The notes under the pieces: model-generated
Told to the model about the DNA's origin: nothing
Databases searched by the model: none
The model's input: the letters and a program-made list of their open reading frames with translations, nothing else
Made by a program: the position numbers and the translations under genes
Source: Halobacillus dabanensis
GTDB lineage: Bacteria > Bacillota > Bacilli > Bacillales > Halobacillaceae
Length of the DNA: 64,000 nucleotides
Direction of reading: 5' to 3'
Assembly: GCF_900114165.1 (NCBI RefSeq)
Contig: NZ_FOSB01000011.1
Location: 62,001-126,000 of the forward strand
Part shown: positions 34,727-43,397 of the stretch, in pieces
Position numbering within the stretch: the stretch's first letter is position 1
How the letters are laid out: the number at the start of each line of letters is the position of its first letter

Positions 34727-35836
34727 ATGAATAAACTTAAGGAATTAAACCTTAAAGGTCATTTATTGACAGCGATTTCCTATTTAATTCCAATTGTTTG
34801 CGGAGCCGGTTTTTTAATTGCAATTGGTATGGGCTTCGGCGGTACTAGTACGGATCAATTAGTGCCAGGTGAATTTTCTATCTGGGATGTTTTAGCGACA
34901 ATGGGAGGCGCTGGACTCGGTTTACTGCCTGTCGTTATAGCTACAGGGATATCTTACTCCATTGCAGGAAAACCAGGGATAGCTCCAGGTTTTATTATCG
35001 GTTTAACTGCTAACGCAATCGGTGCCGGTTTCATTGGGGGAATTTTAGGAGGTTTCTTATCCGGTTATCTTGCTATATCTCTTATTAAATACTTCAAAGT
35101 CCCTAAATGGGCTAAAGGACTCATGCCGACTTTAGTTATTCCATTTTTTACTTCCTTAATTGGCGGTTTAATCATGGTCTACATCATTGGTGCTCCAATT
35201 GCTGCTTTTACTTCATTATTAACGAATGCATTAGAGAGTTTAGGATCTTCTTCCTTGTTAATGTTCGGTGGAGTTGTCGGTCTATTAAGTGGAATCGACT
35301 ATGGCGGCCCCATTAACAAAACGGTGTTTGCCTTTGTGTTGACATTACAGGCAGAAGGTATCAATGGACCAATCACAGCTTTACAGTTAGTAAATACAGC
35401 GACACCGATCGGTTTTGGTTTAGCCTTCTTTATAGCAAAGCTGTTCAGAAAGAATATCTATACACCGGTAGAAACGGAAGCATTGAAATCAGCTGTACCG
35501 ATGGGCTTCATTAACATTGTAGAAGGTGTAATTCCAATCGTAATGAATGATATCGTCCGTTGTTTGATTGCAACAGCTGTTGGTGGAGCTGCCGGTGGAG
35601 CGGTATCGATGGTGCTTGGAGCGGATGCAACTGTACCGTTTGGTGGCGTATTAATGTTACCGACGATGACCAATCCATGGACAGGTGTGGCAGCACTAGT
35701 AGTGAACATTCTTGTAACAGGATTTACATTAGCTTTAATTAAGAAACATAAGTCTGAAGAGGAACTCAGCTTGGTTACAGAAGATGATGAAGATGATGAA
35801 GAAGATATTGATTTAGATGATATTAAAGTGATGTAG
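34727..35836 (+). CDS. PTS EIIC component, fructose type
   Basis: A 369-residue membrane protein with about nine helices. It starts LNLKGHLLTAISYLIPIVCGAGFLIAIGMGFGG as in FruA/FrwC IIC domains. GFIIGLTANAIGAGFIGGILGGFLSGYL and GIDYGGPINKTVFAF (the GGPxNK sugar-site loop) are typical. It is a separate polypeptide, not fused to IIA or IIB. The C-terminal tail is strongly acidic (TEDDEDDEEDIDLDD). It forms the sugar channel of the system. Confidence 0.92.
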   Translation: MNKLKELNLKGHLLTAISYLIPIVCGAGFLIAIGMGFGGTSTDQLVPGEFSIWDVLATMGGAGLGLLPVVIATGISYSIAGKPGIAPGFIIGLTANAIGAGFIGGILGGFLSGYLAISLIKYFKVPKWAKGLMPTLVIPFFTSLIGGLIMVYIIGAPIAAFTSLLTNALESLGSSSLLMFGGVVGLLSGIDYGGPINKTVFAFVLTLQAEGINGPITALQLVNTATPIGFGLAFFIAKLFRKNIYTPVETEALKSAVPMGFINIVEGVIPIVMNDIVRCLIATAVGGAAGGAVSMVLGADATVPFGGVLMLPTMTNPWTGVAALVVNILVTGFTLALIKKHKSEEELSLVTEDDEDDEEDIDLDDIKVM

Positions 35837-35994
35837 GTTCAATGGCGAGTTCAATGAAATGAAAACCTGCTGAGGTACAGCAGCAAATGGAGGAGTGGAG
35901 AGCTCATTAATCTCATGAACGATTTAGAGCTGATAGATGTGATGTCGACTTACAATCAGAAAGACAGAAATAAACAGAAGGAGAATAAACAATT

Positions 35995-36690
35995 ATGAGA
36001 AAAGTAGAATTTTCCCCATCATTGATGACAATGGACTTAGATAAATTCAAAGAGCAGATTACTTTTTTAAATAATCATGTAGATTCTTATCATATAGATA
36101 TTATGGATGGGCATTATGTTCCCAATATTACTTTATCTCCGTGGTTTATCGAAGAAGTCAGAAAAATAAGTGACTTACCTATTTCTGCTCATCTTATGGT
36201 GACGGATCCAAGTTTATGGGTCCAGAAACTAATTGATATAAAATGCGAATGGATTTGCATGCATGCAGAGGTACTTGATGGCCTCGCTTTTCGGTTGATC
36301 GATCAAATACATGACGCCGGGTTAAAAGCAGGAGTTGTTTTAAATCCGGAAACTCCTATTGAGACGATTTTCCCTTATATTGATTTAGTTGATAAAATTA
36401 CAATAATGACAATTGATCCAGGGTTCGCCGGGCAACGTTTTATCGAGAGTACATTGGATAAAATTGTAGACCTAAGAAATTTACGAGAAGAAAAGGGGTA
36501 TCCATACGTCATTGAAATGGACGGATCCTCCAATCGCAAATCATTTAAAAGGATTGATGCAGCAGGTCCCGATATTTATATCGTAGGTCGCAGCGGTTTG
36601 TTCGGTCTAGAGGAAGATATTGAAAAGTCGTGGGAGATCATGAATAAAGATTACGAGGAAATGACCGGGAAAGTAATTTCATACTCTTAA
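35995..36690 (+). CDS. D-allulose-6-phosphate / ribulose-phosphate 3-epimerase family enzyme (AlsE-like)
   Basis: A 231-residue TIM barrel of the ribulose-phosphate 3-epimerase family. It has FSPSLMTMDL, SYHIDIMDGHYVPN (metal ligands H33, D35), ISAHLMVTDP (H66), MTIDPGFAGQRF and VIEMDGS (catalytic/metal aspartate near 176). The SPSLMTMDL start and long C-terminus favour the allulose-6-phosphate epimerase AlsE subgroup over housekeeping Rpe. It would turn the imported sugar phosphate into fructose-6-phosphate. The preceding 27-codon frame (35915-35998) overlaps its ATG but is too short to call. Confidence 0.85.
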   Translation: MRKVEFSPSLMTMDLDKFKEQITFLNNHVDSYHIDIMDGHYVPNITLSPWFIEEVRKISDLPISAHLMVTDPSLWVQKLIDIKCEWICMHAEVLDGLAFRLIDQIHDAGLKAGVVLNPETPIETIFPYIDLVDKITIMTIDPGFAGQRFIESTLDKIVDLRNLREEKGYPYVIEMDGSSNRKSFKRIDAAGPDIYIVGRSGLFGLEEDIEKSWEIMNKDYEEMTGKVISYS

Positions 36691-36707
36691 TGTACTTCTG
36701 AGTGACT

Positions 36708-36740
36708 AAAGCCATGAGACAATGTCTCATGGCTTTGGTT
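36708..36740. terminator. Terminator of the PTS operon and of the convergent tat cluster
   Basis: AAAGCCATGAGAC and GTCTCATGGCTTT form a perfect 13-bp stem with a 3-base loop. Confidence 0.75.
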
Positions 36741-36759
36741 TGGTAATAATAAGAAATAA

Positions 36760-36831
36760 GTGCCTGACCCCTGCTCCGTTACCGCTTTAACAGGGCAGGG
36801 ACGATTTGAGTGGGGGACTGATTTTAACTCC
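36760..36831. repeat. REP/REPIN-like palindrome, right arm disrupted
   Basis: GTGCCTGACCCCTGCTCC and GTTACCGCTTTAAC are intact. The right arm is broken by about 15 extra bases between CAGGGCAGGG and GTGGGGGACTG. Confidence 0.65.
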
Positions 36832-37057
36832 CTGTATGCTGCTTTTCTTTTTCCTCCGCTTTCAGATTTTGGTCTTGCTCAGCAGGCTGGCTCTTTTCCT
36901 GGTCGTTGCTATGCATCAAATCACTAGTGGCATTCTTGAATTCTTTTAATGTGCTTCCAAAAGCGCGGCCGATTTCCGGTAGTTTGGATGGTCCGAAAAT
37001 GATCAACGCGATCACCAGTACAAGTATCAAACCTGGAATTCCTATATTCGATAACAT
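36824..37057 (-). CDS. tatA: Twin-arginine translocase subunit TatA
   Basis: 77 residues with the short N-terminal helix [32 protein letters not shown]. This includes the FGPxKLPE hinge, the amphipathic helix [10 protein letters not shown] and a polar tail. It forms the pore of the Tat export system for folded proteins. It is the last gene of the phoD-tatC-phoX-tatA cluster, 25 bases after the PhoX-like gene, and is comparable to the dedicated TatAd/TatCd pair of B. subtilis. Confidence 0.93.
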   Translation of the reverse strand: MLSNIGIPGLILVLVIALIIFGPSKLPEIGRAFGSTLKEFKNATSDLMHSNDQEKSQPAEQDQNLKAEEKEKQHTGS

Positions 37058-37082
37058 ATCTTCACCTCTTCTTTCCTCTTTT

Positions 37083-38516
37083 TTATAAGATTGGCATGCC
37101 GTGACGTGCGAACGCAGCTGCTTCTAAATCAGACATCCCTTGAACCTCCGCAAAGGCCGATAGCTTGTCGGACACTTTCGGTGCATAAGGGGCAGGGGGA
37201 GCGGCATGTCCCATCAGTCTCTTGCGCCTCGCATTCTTTCTTGCAAATGGTCCCCAGATCGCAAATGTCATACCGGGAGACTGGATGTTGATGAAAAAGG
37301 TTTTTCCATCGGTAGAAAACGTAGGCCCTGCAAGTTCTGAGCTGTTCACTTTGTTTTCAGCAAACACATATGTTTCTCCTTCAGGGGTCATGCCGATCAC
37401 CCGGTCGACACCACCACCATCTTCCGCAATCCATAAGTCTCCCCATGGAGTAATGCAAATGTTATCCGGCATTTCCAAATCGTTTTGAGAGGTAGATTCA
37501 TAGAATAATTCAAGAGTATTGGACGCCGGGATATAACGGTAGACTCGGCCGAGGTTTTTATCTCCGGCAGATGTATCATCAAACCAGAAAACGCCGCCTT
37601 CAAAATAAGCTCCCTCCAAACGGCTGAAGGCGATACATCCTTTGTTACCAGCATCCAATGTGGGCTTTTCAGGATCGACATTTTTCCAAACGATGCCGAA
37701 CTTTTGTCCGGTATAAAATTCACTCCTTTCGTCTGTACTCAATTCTTCGATGGCAGCACCTTGCAGTGTACCTCCTTTTTGCAAGGCACCGATTCTTTGA
37801 CTGCGGTCGTTCGGTAGGAAACGGTACAGGTAGCTCGGACCAGCGTCTTCTGTCAGGTAAACGATGCCAGTCGCGGGATCGATCGCTGTCGCCTCATGGG
37901 AAAAAGCGCCCATATCCCGGATTGGAGTTTTGGAAATTTTGTTTTCAGGATCTTTCGGATCGACTTCAAACACGTAGCCATGCCCTTCTTCGAGTGTTTC
38001 TTCACAAGTAAGCCATGTACCCCAAGGTGTTGAGCCACCTGCGCAGTTTCGGATGGTGCCGGATGAAGAGACATATTCCTTGGTAACTTTACGATCAGGA
38101 CCGACCACCAAGGATGTCGTACCACCCGTCTCTTCCTTCCGATATGGGTTTTTGCCGATGACGGGGTATTTGGTGTTCCCGCTCAATTCGTGGTTTCTTA
38201 CTAGGACTGTAGAATTGCCGGGCCCTGAAAAGGCAGCCATCCCATCGAACTTCTCAGGGATCGGGCGGCCATCAGAAAGTTTCCCGCCTTCTTCTGAAAT
38301 GATGCGGTACTGAAAGCCGCGGGGGAGGTCCATCACGCCGCCTGGATCTTTGACAAGGGGACCATAACCTCCTGTTGTATGATTGTTTTCTGCTGTGCCG
38401 GCAAAGGCTTTGCTTTCGCTAAATGACATTAATCCAGTAGTGCTAAGGGCAAGAGCTGCAGTGCTGATTCCGCTTGCTTTAAGGAAATCTCTTCGGTTCA
38501 TAGGATTTTTATTCAT
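37083..38516 (-). CDS. PhoX-family (DUF839) secreted phosphatase, Tat substrate
   Basis: The start is the ATG at 38516, 8 bases after GGAGGAGG. A longer frame from 38564 would overlap tatC. The 477-residue precursor has a Tat signal with [10 protein letters not shown] (R8, R9), a hydrophobic core and an AFA-type cleavage site near residue 40. The body shows PhoX/DUF839 blocks such as [70 protein letters not shown] and [18 protein letters not shown]. PhoX enzymes use Ca2+ and Fe3+ to release phosphate from monoesters outside the cell. Confidence 0.9.
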   Translation of the reverse strand: MNKNPMNRRDFLKASGISTAALALSTTGLMSFSESKAFAGTAENNHTTGGYGPLVKDPGGVMDLPRGFQYRIISEEGGKLSDGRPIPEKFDGMAAFSGPGNSTVLVRNHELSGNTKYPVIGKNPYRKEETGGTTSLVVGPDRKVTKEYVSSSGTIRNCAGGSTPWGTWLTCEETLEEGHGYVFEVDPKDPENKISKTPIRDMGAFSHEATAIDPATGIVYLTEDAGPSYLYRFLPNDRSQRIGALQKGGTLQGAAIEELSTDERSEFYTGQKFGIVWKNVDPEKPTLDAGNKGCIAFSRLEGAYFEGGVFWFDDTSAGDKNLGRVYRYIPASNTLELFYESTSQNDLEMPDNICITPWGDLWIAEDGGGVDRVIGMTPEGETYVFAENKVNSSELAGPTFSTDGKTFFINIQSPGMTFAIWGPFARKNARRKRLMGHAAPPAPYAPKVSDKLSAFAEVQGMSDLEAAAFARHGMPIL

Positions 38517-38553
38517 TCTTACAACCTCCTCCAGGTGTTCGGAAAAATGATGG

Positions 38554-39288
38554 TTACGCAACACTTGAATCAGTGTCCTGTAATGTCTGACGCTTTTTAT
38601 ACGCTATTACGGAACAGGTGACACTGATTTCATATAAAACGAGTAAGGGAACAATGACGAGTACATCGGAAAGGAAATCTGGTGGTGTAATCAATACGGA
38701 AATCACGATCAAAAGAAAATAAGAGATCTTCCTTGATTTTTTTAGATTGGTTGGATTCAATATTCCGAGTACAGTCAAGAATACAAGAACTAAAGGCATC
38801 TCAAACAATAGACCGAAAGGGACGGTCATATTCAATAGGAAGCGGAAGTATTTTTCCGCTGTGAACATCATTTGGAATTGACCTTCAGACAGGGCAGTCA
38901 AAAAGTTAAGGACAATCGGAAACAGTAAGAAATACCCGAATGCAATTCCGAAAAGGAACAAAAAGAATAAAGCCGGGATGAACCGCATTGTTATCGTTCT
39001 TTCTTTTTGACTCAAGCCTGGTGACACGAAGCGCCAGATTTGATAGGCGGCGACGGGGATGGTTGCTGCTAAGGAAAATACTGCAGCAATCATCAAATAG
39101 ACCCATAGAATGTCACTTGGCCCAAGAATTGCAAGCTTCATCTCTAAATCTCTGATCAGCCACTCGTAAATAGGTTTGACGAATGCGAGCCCCGCGATTA
39201 GAAAGCTGATAAAGGCGAGGGCCGTTTTGATGGCACGTCCCCGCAGTTCATCCAAATGACCGATGATCTCCACATGGCGATCTTCCAT
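38554..39288 (-). CDS. tatC: Twin-arginine translocase subunit TatC
   Basis: 244 residues and six helices. The N-terminal EIIGHLDELRGRAIKTAL with the conserved HLxELR motif, FVSPGLSQKERT, and LLFEMPLVLVFLTVLGILNP identify TatC, which recognises the twin-arginine signal. It lies 30 bases downstream of phoD and 37 bases upstream of the PhoX-like gene, both of which encode Tat substrates. Confidence 0.95.
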   Translation of the reverse strand: MEDRHVEIIGHLDELRGRAIKTALAFISFLIAGLAFVKPIYEWLIRDLEMKLAILGPSDILWVYLMIAAVFSLAATIPVAAYQIWRFVSPGLSQKERTITMRFIPALFFLFLFGIAFGYFLLFPIVLNFLTALSEGQFQMMFTAEKYFRFLLNMTVPFGLLFEMPLVLVFLTVLGILNPTNLKKSRKISYFLLIVISVLITPPDFLSDVLVIVPLLVLYEISVTCSVIAYKKRQTLQDTDSSVA

Positions 39289-39318
39289 TTCATCAGCCTC
39301 CTTTGACGGCGAACCATG

Positions 39319-41073
39319 CTAGTGGAGTTGTTTCTTTTTCCCTTTTTGGGCTTGTTTCTCATGGGCTCGGGAGTGAGCTTTATGACGGTCTTCTTCCACC
39401 TCGGAAGATTTTTGTCTCCCTTGGGGGATAACGGTTGCCGCTACTTCTTTCAATCCTTCTGCATCTTTTTCATAGACAAGAGAGGCTCGTGTGGAAATAT
39501 CAGCTCCCGGTTGGGTTACATAAGGAACCACTCGATAATCAGTCTTCCACTGGGTGGGAGTGACATGACACCGGACATATCCTCTGTAATCATTGAAAAA
39601 TTTAATATGATTATTCATGGCAAGGATGCGATCAGTGTCGGCGCGTTTATCCGATCCGTTTCCACCTGAAGTGATCGACGTTCCAACAAACTCAGCTCCC
39701 AGTACCTGAGAAGTCAGTTCATCAAAATCTGCAAGGAGATTGGATCCCCAGTTGGCATGTACATCCCCTGTCAATACGATTAAGTTATTTTGGTTTTTAT
39801 TACGGATAAAATCAATGACCCGTTCTCTTGCAGGTGTGTATCCATCCCAACTGTCCATGCTGTACAATGGCTGGTCCGGACTAGGTCCATAATTTCTTTT
39901 GGCGAAGAAAATTTGCTGGGCGAGTACATTCCAGGATGAGTTCGAACGTTCAAGGTGGTCGTACAGCCATTTTTCCTGTTCCTCCCCCAATAGAGTGCGC
40001 TCTGGGGATAGAGATTCTTCCGTTTGTGGCGAGCTCTTATCTCCATTCGCCTGGTCCGAACGATATTGGCGTGTGTCCAAAACTAAGAAATTAGCTAAAT
40101 TTCCATAGGAAAACTGACGATACAACTGCATGTCTGCTCCATGAGGCATGGAGGATTGCCTTAAAGGCATGTGTTCATAATAGGCTTGATAAGCGGCCAC
40201 CCGGCGTTTGACAAACTCCTCAACGGATTGTCCTTTTTCAGGGATTCGGTCTGCATAGTTGTTCTCTACTTCGTGGTCATCCCATGTAACAACCCAGGGA
40301 AATGCCGCATGGGCCGATTGCAAATCCTGATCCGTGCGGTATTGGGCATGTCGGTTACGATAGTCTTCCAGAGTTTGGATTTCTGGTCCCTTGTGCGTCC
40401 GTACGTTACCTGTACTCGCTACGTACTCATCGGGGCCGTATTCATAAATGTAATCCCCTAGATGAAAAACAAGATCAAGATCTTCATTGGCCATGTGTTT
40501 ATAAGCAGTATAGTAGCCATGCTCATACTGCTGGCAGGAAGCAAAAGCAAAAGCTAAACTTGAAACTTCCGCATCCGGATGAGGGAGCGTTTTCGTTTTC
40601 CCGATCGGGCTGAAATCTTTTCCGACTTTGAAGCGGTAGTAATACTCTGTATTGGCTTCAAGATTCCAAACTTCTGCATGAACCGAATGGGCGAGGGACG
40701 GGCTTGCCTTTTCCGTCCCGCGCTGGACGATGTGGCGGAAGTGTTGATCTTTGGCTATTTCCCATTTAACAGCGATCTTCCGGTCCGCCATGCCACCGCC
40801 ATTCAGTGGGTCAGTCGCCAGACGCGTCCAAAGCACTACGCTGTCTGAAAGCGGGTCTCCAGAAGCGACCCCGAGGGAAAACGGATAGTTGTGGAATTCG
40901 ACTTCATCCGCATGAACAGCCAGTCCGTCCATCGATTGAGTGATGGCCAAGCCTAAAGAAAGGCCGGCGATTTTACCTGCACCTTGAAGAAACCCTCTCC
41001 GGTCGACACCTTTATGTAAGGTTTCTTCATCGAGTTTCTGAATCCAATCTTGCAATGCTTTTTCTTTTGTCAT
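39319..41073 (-). CDS. phoD: Alkaline phosphatase/phosphodiesterase PhoD, Tat substrate
   Basis: A 584-residue precursor. The long n-region leads to a twin-arginine motif DRRGFLQGAG (R25, R26). The mature part has VASGDPLSDSVVLWTRL, FAFASCQQYEHGYYTAYKHM, LVFHLGDYIYEYG, WDDHEVENNYADR, and LTGDVHANWGSNLL, the metal-binding motifs of PhoD (Fe3+/Ca2+ dependent). It hydrolyses phosphodiesters such as teichoic acid to recover phosphate. The C-terminus is basic and Lys/His-rich (AHSRAHEKQAQKGKKK). It is the first gene of the cluster, behind a PhoP-box-like promoter. Confidence 0.95.
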   Translation of the reverse strand: MTKEKALQDWIQKLDEETLHKGVDRRGFLQGAGKIAGLSLGLAITQSMDGLAVHADEVEFHNYPFSLGVASGDPLSDSVVLWTRLATDPLNGGGMADRKIAVKWEIAKDQHFRHIVQRGTEKASPSLAHSVHAEVWNLEANTEYYYRFKVGKDFSPIGKTKTLPHPDAEVSSLAFAFASCQQYEHGYYTAYKHMANEDLDLVFHLGDYIYEYGPDEYVASTGNVRTHKGPEIQTLEDYRNRHAQYRTDQDLQSAHAAFPWVVTWDDHEVENNYADRIPEKGQSVEEFVKRRVAAYQAYYEHMPLRQSSMPHGADMQLYRQFSYGNLANFLVLDTRQYRSDQANGDKSSPQTEESLSPERTLLGEEQEKWLYDHLERSNSSWNVLAQQIFFAKRNYGPSPDQPLYSMDSWDGYTPARERVIDFIRNKNQNNLIVLTGDVHANWGSNLLADFDELTSQVLGAEFVGTSITSGGNGSDKRADTDRILAMNNHIKFFNDYRGYVRCHVTPTQWKTDYRVVPYVTQPGADISTRASLVYEKDAEGLKEVAATVIPQGRQKSSEVEEDRHKAHSRAHEKQAQKGKKKQLH

Positions 41074-41118
41074 GGAAGGATGCTCCTTTCTGGATCTTTA
41101 TCAAATGAAACATCCCTC

Positions 41119-41160
41119 ATTATAGAGAGACTCTTTTAATTTATTGTAAATAGATGTAAA
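41119..41160 (-). promoter_or_regulatory. PhoP-box promoter of the phoD-tat cluster
   Basis: On the minus strand TTTACA-N4-TTTACA (41160-41145) is followed 20 bases later by a consensus TATAAT (41124-41119), with no -35 needed. Direct TTNACA repeats at a 10-11-base period upstream of -20 are the PhoP-P binding pattern of B. subtilis. The start codon is 46 bases further on. Confidence 0.7.
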
Positions 41161-41342
41161 TCGGAGAATAGAAGATAGGGGTGGAAATGACTAGGAAAAA
41201 AGAATGTTTATTGGCTTAACAGTAAAAAAATAGGACATATTATTGCGGATTCCACCATTTTTCAGCAGTCGGTGAGACTCATTTTTTTTAACATTTGGAA
41301 AATGAAAACTTCATAAATAAATATTGGATTATAACTTAATTT

Positions 41343-41390
41343 CGGTGTCTGACCCCGATTCCTATAAAAGGTGATAGGAAACAGGTGAAA
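41343..41390. repeat. Half-copy of the REP-like palindrome
   Basis: CGGTGTCTGACCCCGATT matches the left arm. The right arm is missing, and CCTATAAAAGGTGATAGG follows. The rest of the gap 41074-41568 holds the PhoP promoter and no gene. Confidence 0.5.
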
Positions 41391-41568
41391 GTAGATGGAT
41401 GCAAAGTAGCTGGGAGAAGGTTTTCTTTTTTCTATAAAAAAGAGGCACGGTATTGGTTAAAGTTCCTATCCTTTATTTCTTCTGGTGTTCATTACTTTAC
41501 TGTTTACGTTTATGCCACTAGGTAAGGGGAAATGGTTAACAGAATAGAATGATAAGGAGGAAAAAGAG

Positions 41569-43188
41569 ATGAAGGTAATGAATAATGTCCGGTTATACAA
41601 ACCATTTAGCGAGCATGACGATGGGCTTTATCATGCTGTCATAGAAAATGGCAGGTTCAAAGAAATTAAGAAAGGTCTCTATGATGAAACTAATCACACG
41701 GAAGTAATTAACGGAGAAGGTAATACACTGGCTCCTTCATTTAATGACTCCCATCTTCATTTACTTAGGTTTGGGTTGATGGATAAGGAATTGGATTTTA
41801 GAGAAGTTACGTCCTGGGAAGAAATGAAAAAGCTGGTCAAGGAGAAATACAATCATGAAAAAATGGAGGAGAATGAATGGATAGTTGGAAGAGGATTAGA
41901 TGATTCCCAGCTGGAAGATTTGGACCACATGCTGGATGCGAGAGATTTAGAAGAGCTGGATTATCAAAATCCGGTGTTCTTCCTCCATGAAGATGGTCAC
42001 GAGTGTATCGTGAATGAGGAAGCAATGAAAATCATTGAAGAGAAAGATGATTTAAGTGGATTTCCTTCTGAGTTCATCGAAACAGATGAAGAAGGGAATT
42101 GGACGGGAAGGTTTAAGGATACGGTTGTACATTTCATTAAATTCCACTTCAGGCAAAAATCAAAGGTCGAAGTGAAAGAAGCGGTTGAAGATGGGGTGCA
42201 GGATTTACTGAAACATGGGATCACTTCCGTTCACACCGACGATTTAAACTATGTGGGTTCATATCAGACTTTATGGAATGCCTATACAGAACTCGAGAAA
42301 GAGGGAAAACTGCCGATAGATGTCCACCTTCATCATTATATTTTCAGCATAGAAGATGTGAAAAATTTTATTGAGGAATCAAATATGCGAACCGGAGATG
42401 GAACACATCGGGTGAAAGTGGGAGCGATTAAGATATTTCTTGATGGGACCCAGCGTCTCCATACAAGTGCGTTAAGGAAACCATATACAGATGCTCCTGA
42501 AAAGTATGGCGTCCTAAATTATTCTCAAAGTGAATTGAACGATATTTTACAGTTGGCAGATGAAAATGATCTTCAGGTAACGATGCATGCAATAGGGGAT
42601 GGGGCAGTAGAAGCAGCCCTTCATGCTATTGAACAGGTGGGCGAGACACATATGCGTCACCGAATCATCCATGCACAGGTTCTTGGTCCGGATCTACTCG
42701 AAAGGATGGCGGAAATTAAGCCATATTTAGAGATACAACCGGGCTTTATGATGAGTGAATATAAAGAAACAGCGAAATGGGTGGGAGAAGATCGGGTGAA
42801 TTATTGCAATATTTGGAACACGGTCAATCAAAAAGAGATTCCATATACGTGCAGTTCCGATTGTCCAATTGGTCCGTTGTCTCCAATGGTTGAAATGTTT
42901 GCTGCAGTAAATCGAACAGACAAGGAAGGCAACCCATCTGGGGGATGGATGCCAGAAGAAAAAGTCAGTATCGACACCATTTATAACGCTTATACTGTAA
43001 TCCCAGCACAACTGGAATTCCGAGAAGAAGTGAAAGGGAAAGTACAGGAAGGGTTCTTAGCGGACTTTATTTTGCTTTCCAATCATCCTAAAGAGATAAA
43101 TGCTTTTGATATTAAGGATTTAGAAGTGGTGGAAACATGGAGCCAGGGAGAAAAGGTGTATGCAAAGGAGCAAAAAGGAACCAGATAG
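41569..43188 (+). CDS. Amidohydrolase family protein (YtcJ/Amidohydro_3 type)
   Basis: A 539-residue cytoplasmic metal-dependent hydrolase. The features are LAPSFNDSHLHLLRFGL (H-x-H metal pair near residue 64), GITSVHTDDLNYVG, KIFLDGTQRLHTSALRKPY, VTMHAIGDGAVEAALHAIE, HRIIHAQVL, and the terminal CSSDCPIGPLSPMVEMFAAVNR followed by a FLADFILLSNHP closing strand. Members of the YtcJ group are predicted deacylases or exoenzymes. Substrates are unproven. AAGGAGGAAAAAGAG precedes the ATG. Single gene. Confidence 0.85.
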   Translation: MKVMNNVRLYKPFSEHDDGLYHAVIENGRFKEIKKGLYDETNHTEVINGEGNTLAPSFNDSHLHLLRFGLMDKELDFREVTSWEEMKKLVKEKYNHEKMEENEWIVGRGLDDSQLEDLDHMLDARDLEELDYQNPVFFLHEDGHECIVNEEAMKIIEEKDDLSGFPSEFIETDEEGNWTGRFKDTVVHFIKFHFRQKSKVEVKEAVEDGVQDLLKHGITSVHTDDLNYVGSYQTLWNAYTELEKEGKLPIDVHLHHYIFSIEDVKNFIEESNMRTGDGTHRVKVGAIKIFLDGTQRLHTSALRKPYTDAPEKYGVLNYSQSELNDILQLADENDLQVTMHAIGDGAVEAALHAIEQVGETHMRHRIIHAQVLGPDLLERMAEIKPYLEIQPGFMMSEYKETAKWVGEDRVNYCNIWNTVNQKEIPYTCSSDCPIGPLSPMVEMFAAVNRTDKEGNPSGGWMPEEKVSIDTIYNAYTVIPAQLEFREEVKGKVQEGFLADFILLSNHPKEINAFDIKDLEVVETWSQGEKVYAKEQKGTR

Positions 43189-43397
43189 AGAATTACAGAA
43201 AATAAAAATAATAATCTTTTTGGGAGCTTGGCATTGGGAACCGTAGGAAAAGCCATGTAAATACCTTCTGTCTTAGAGTCGCTTCCTATTCCATCTTCCT
43301 TTTAATTAGAATAATTTTAATCCCTAACTTTAATTTGCCTAAGTATCATAGTTACCTGATTTAATTTAAGGAATGCGCAATAGGGAGGAATGTAATA

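Noticed and set aside
37658-38125. Several open frames on the opposite strand and alternate phases inside the PhoX-like and PhoD genes
   Set aside because: They have no ribosome sites, are rich in rare residue patterns, and lie wholly inside well-supported genes.
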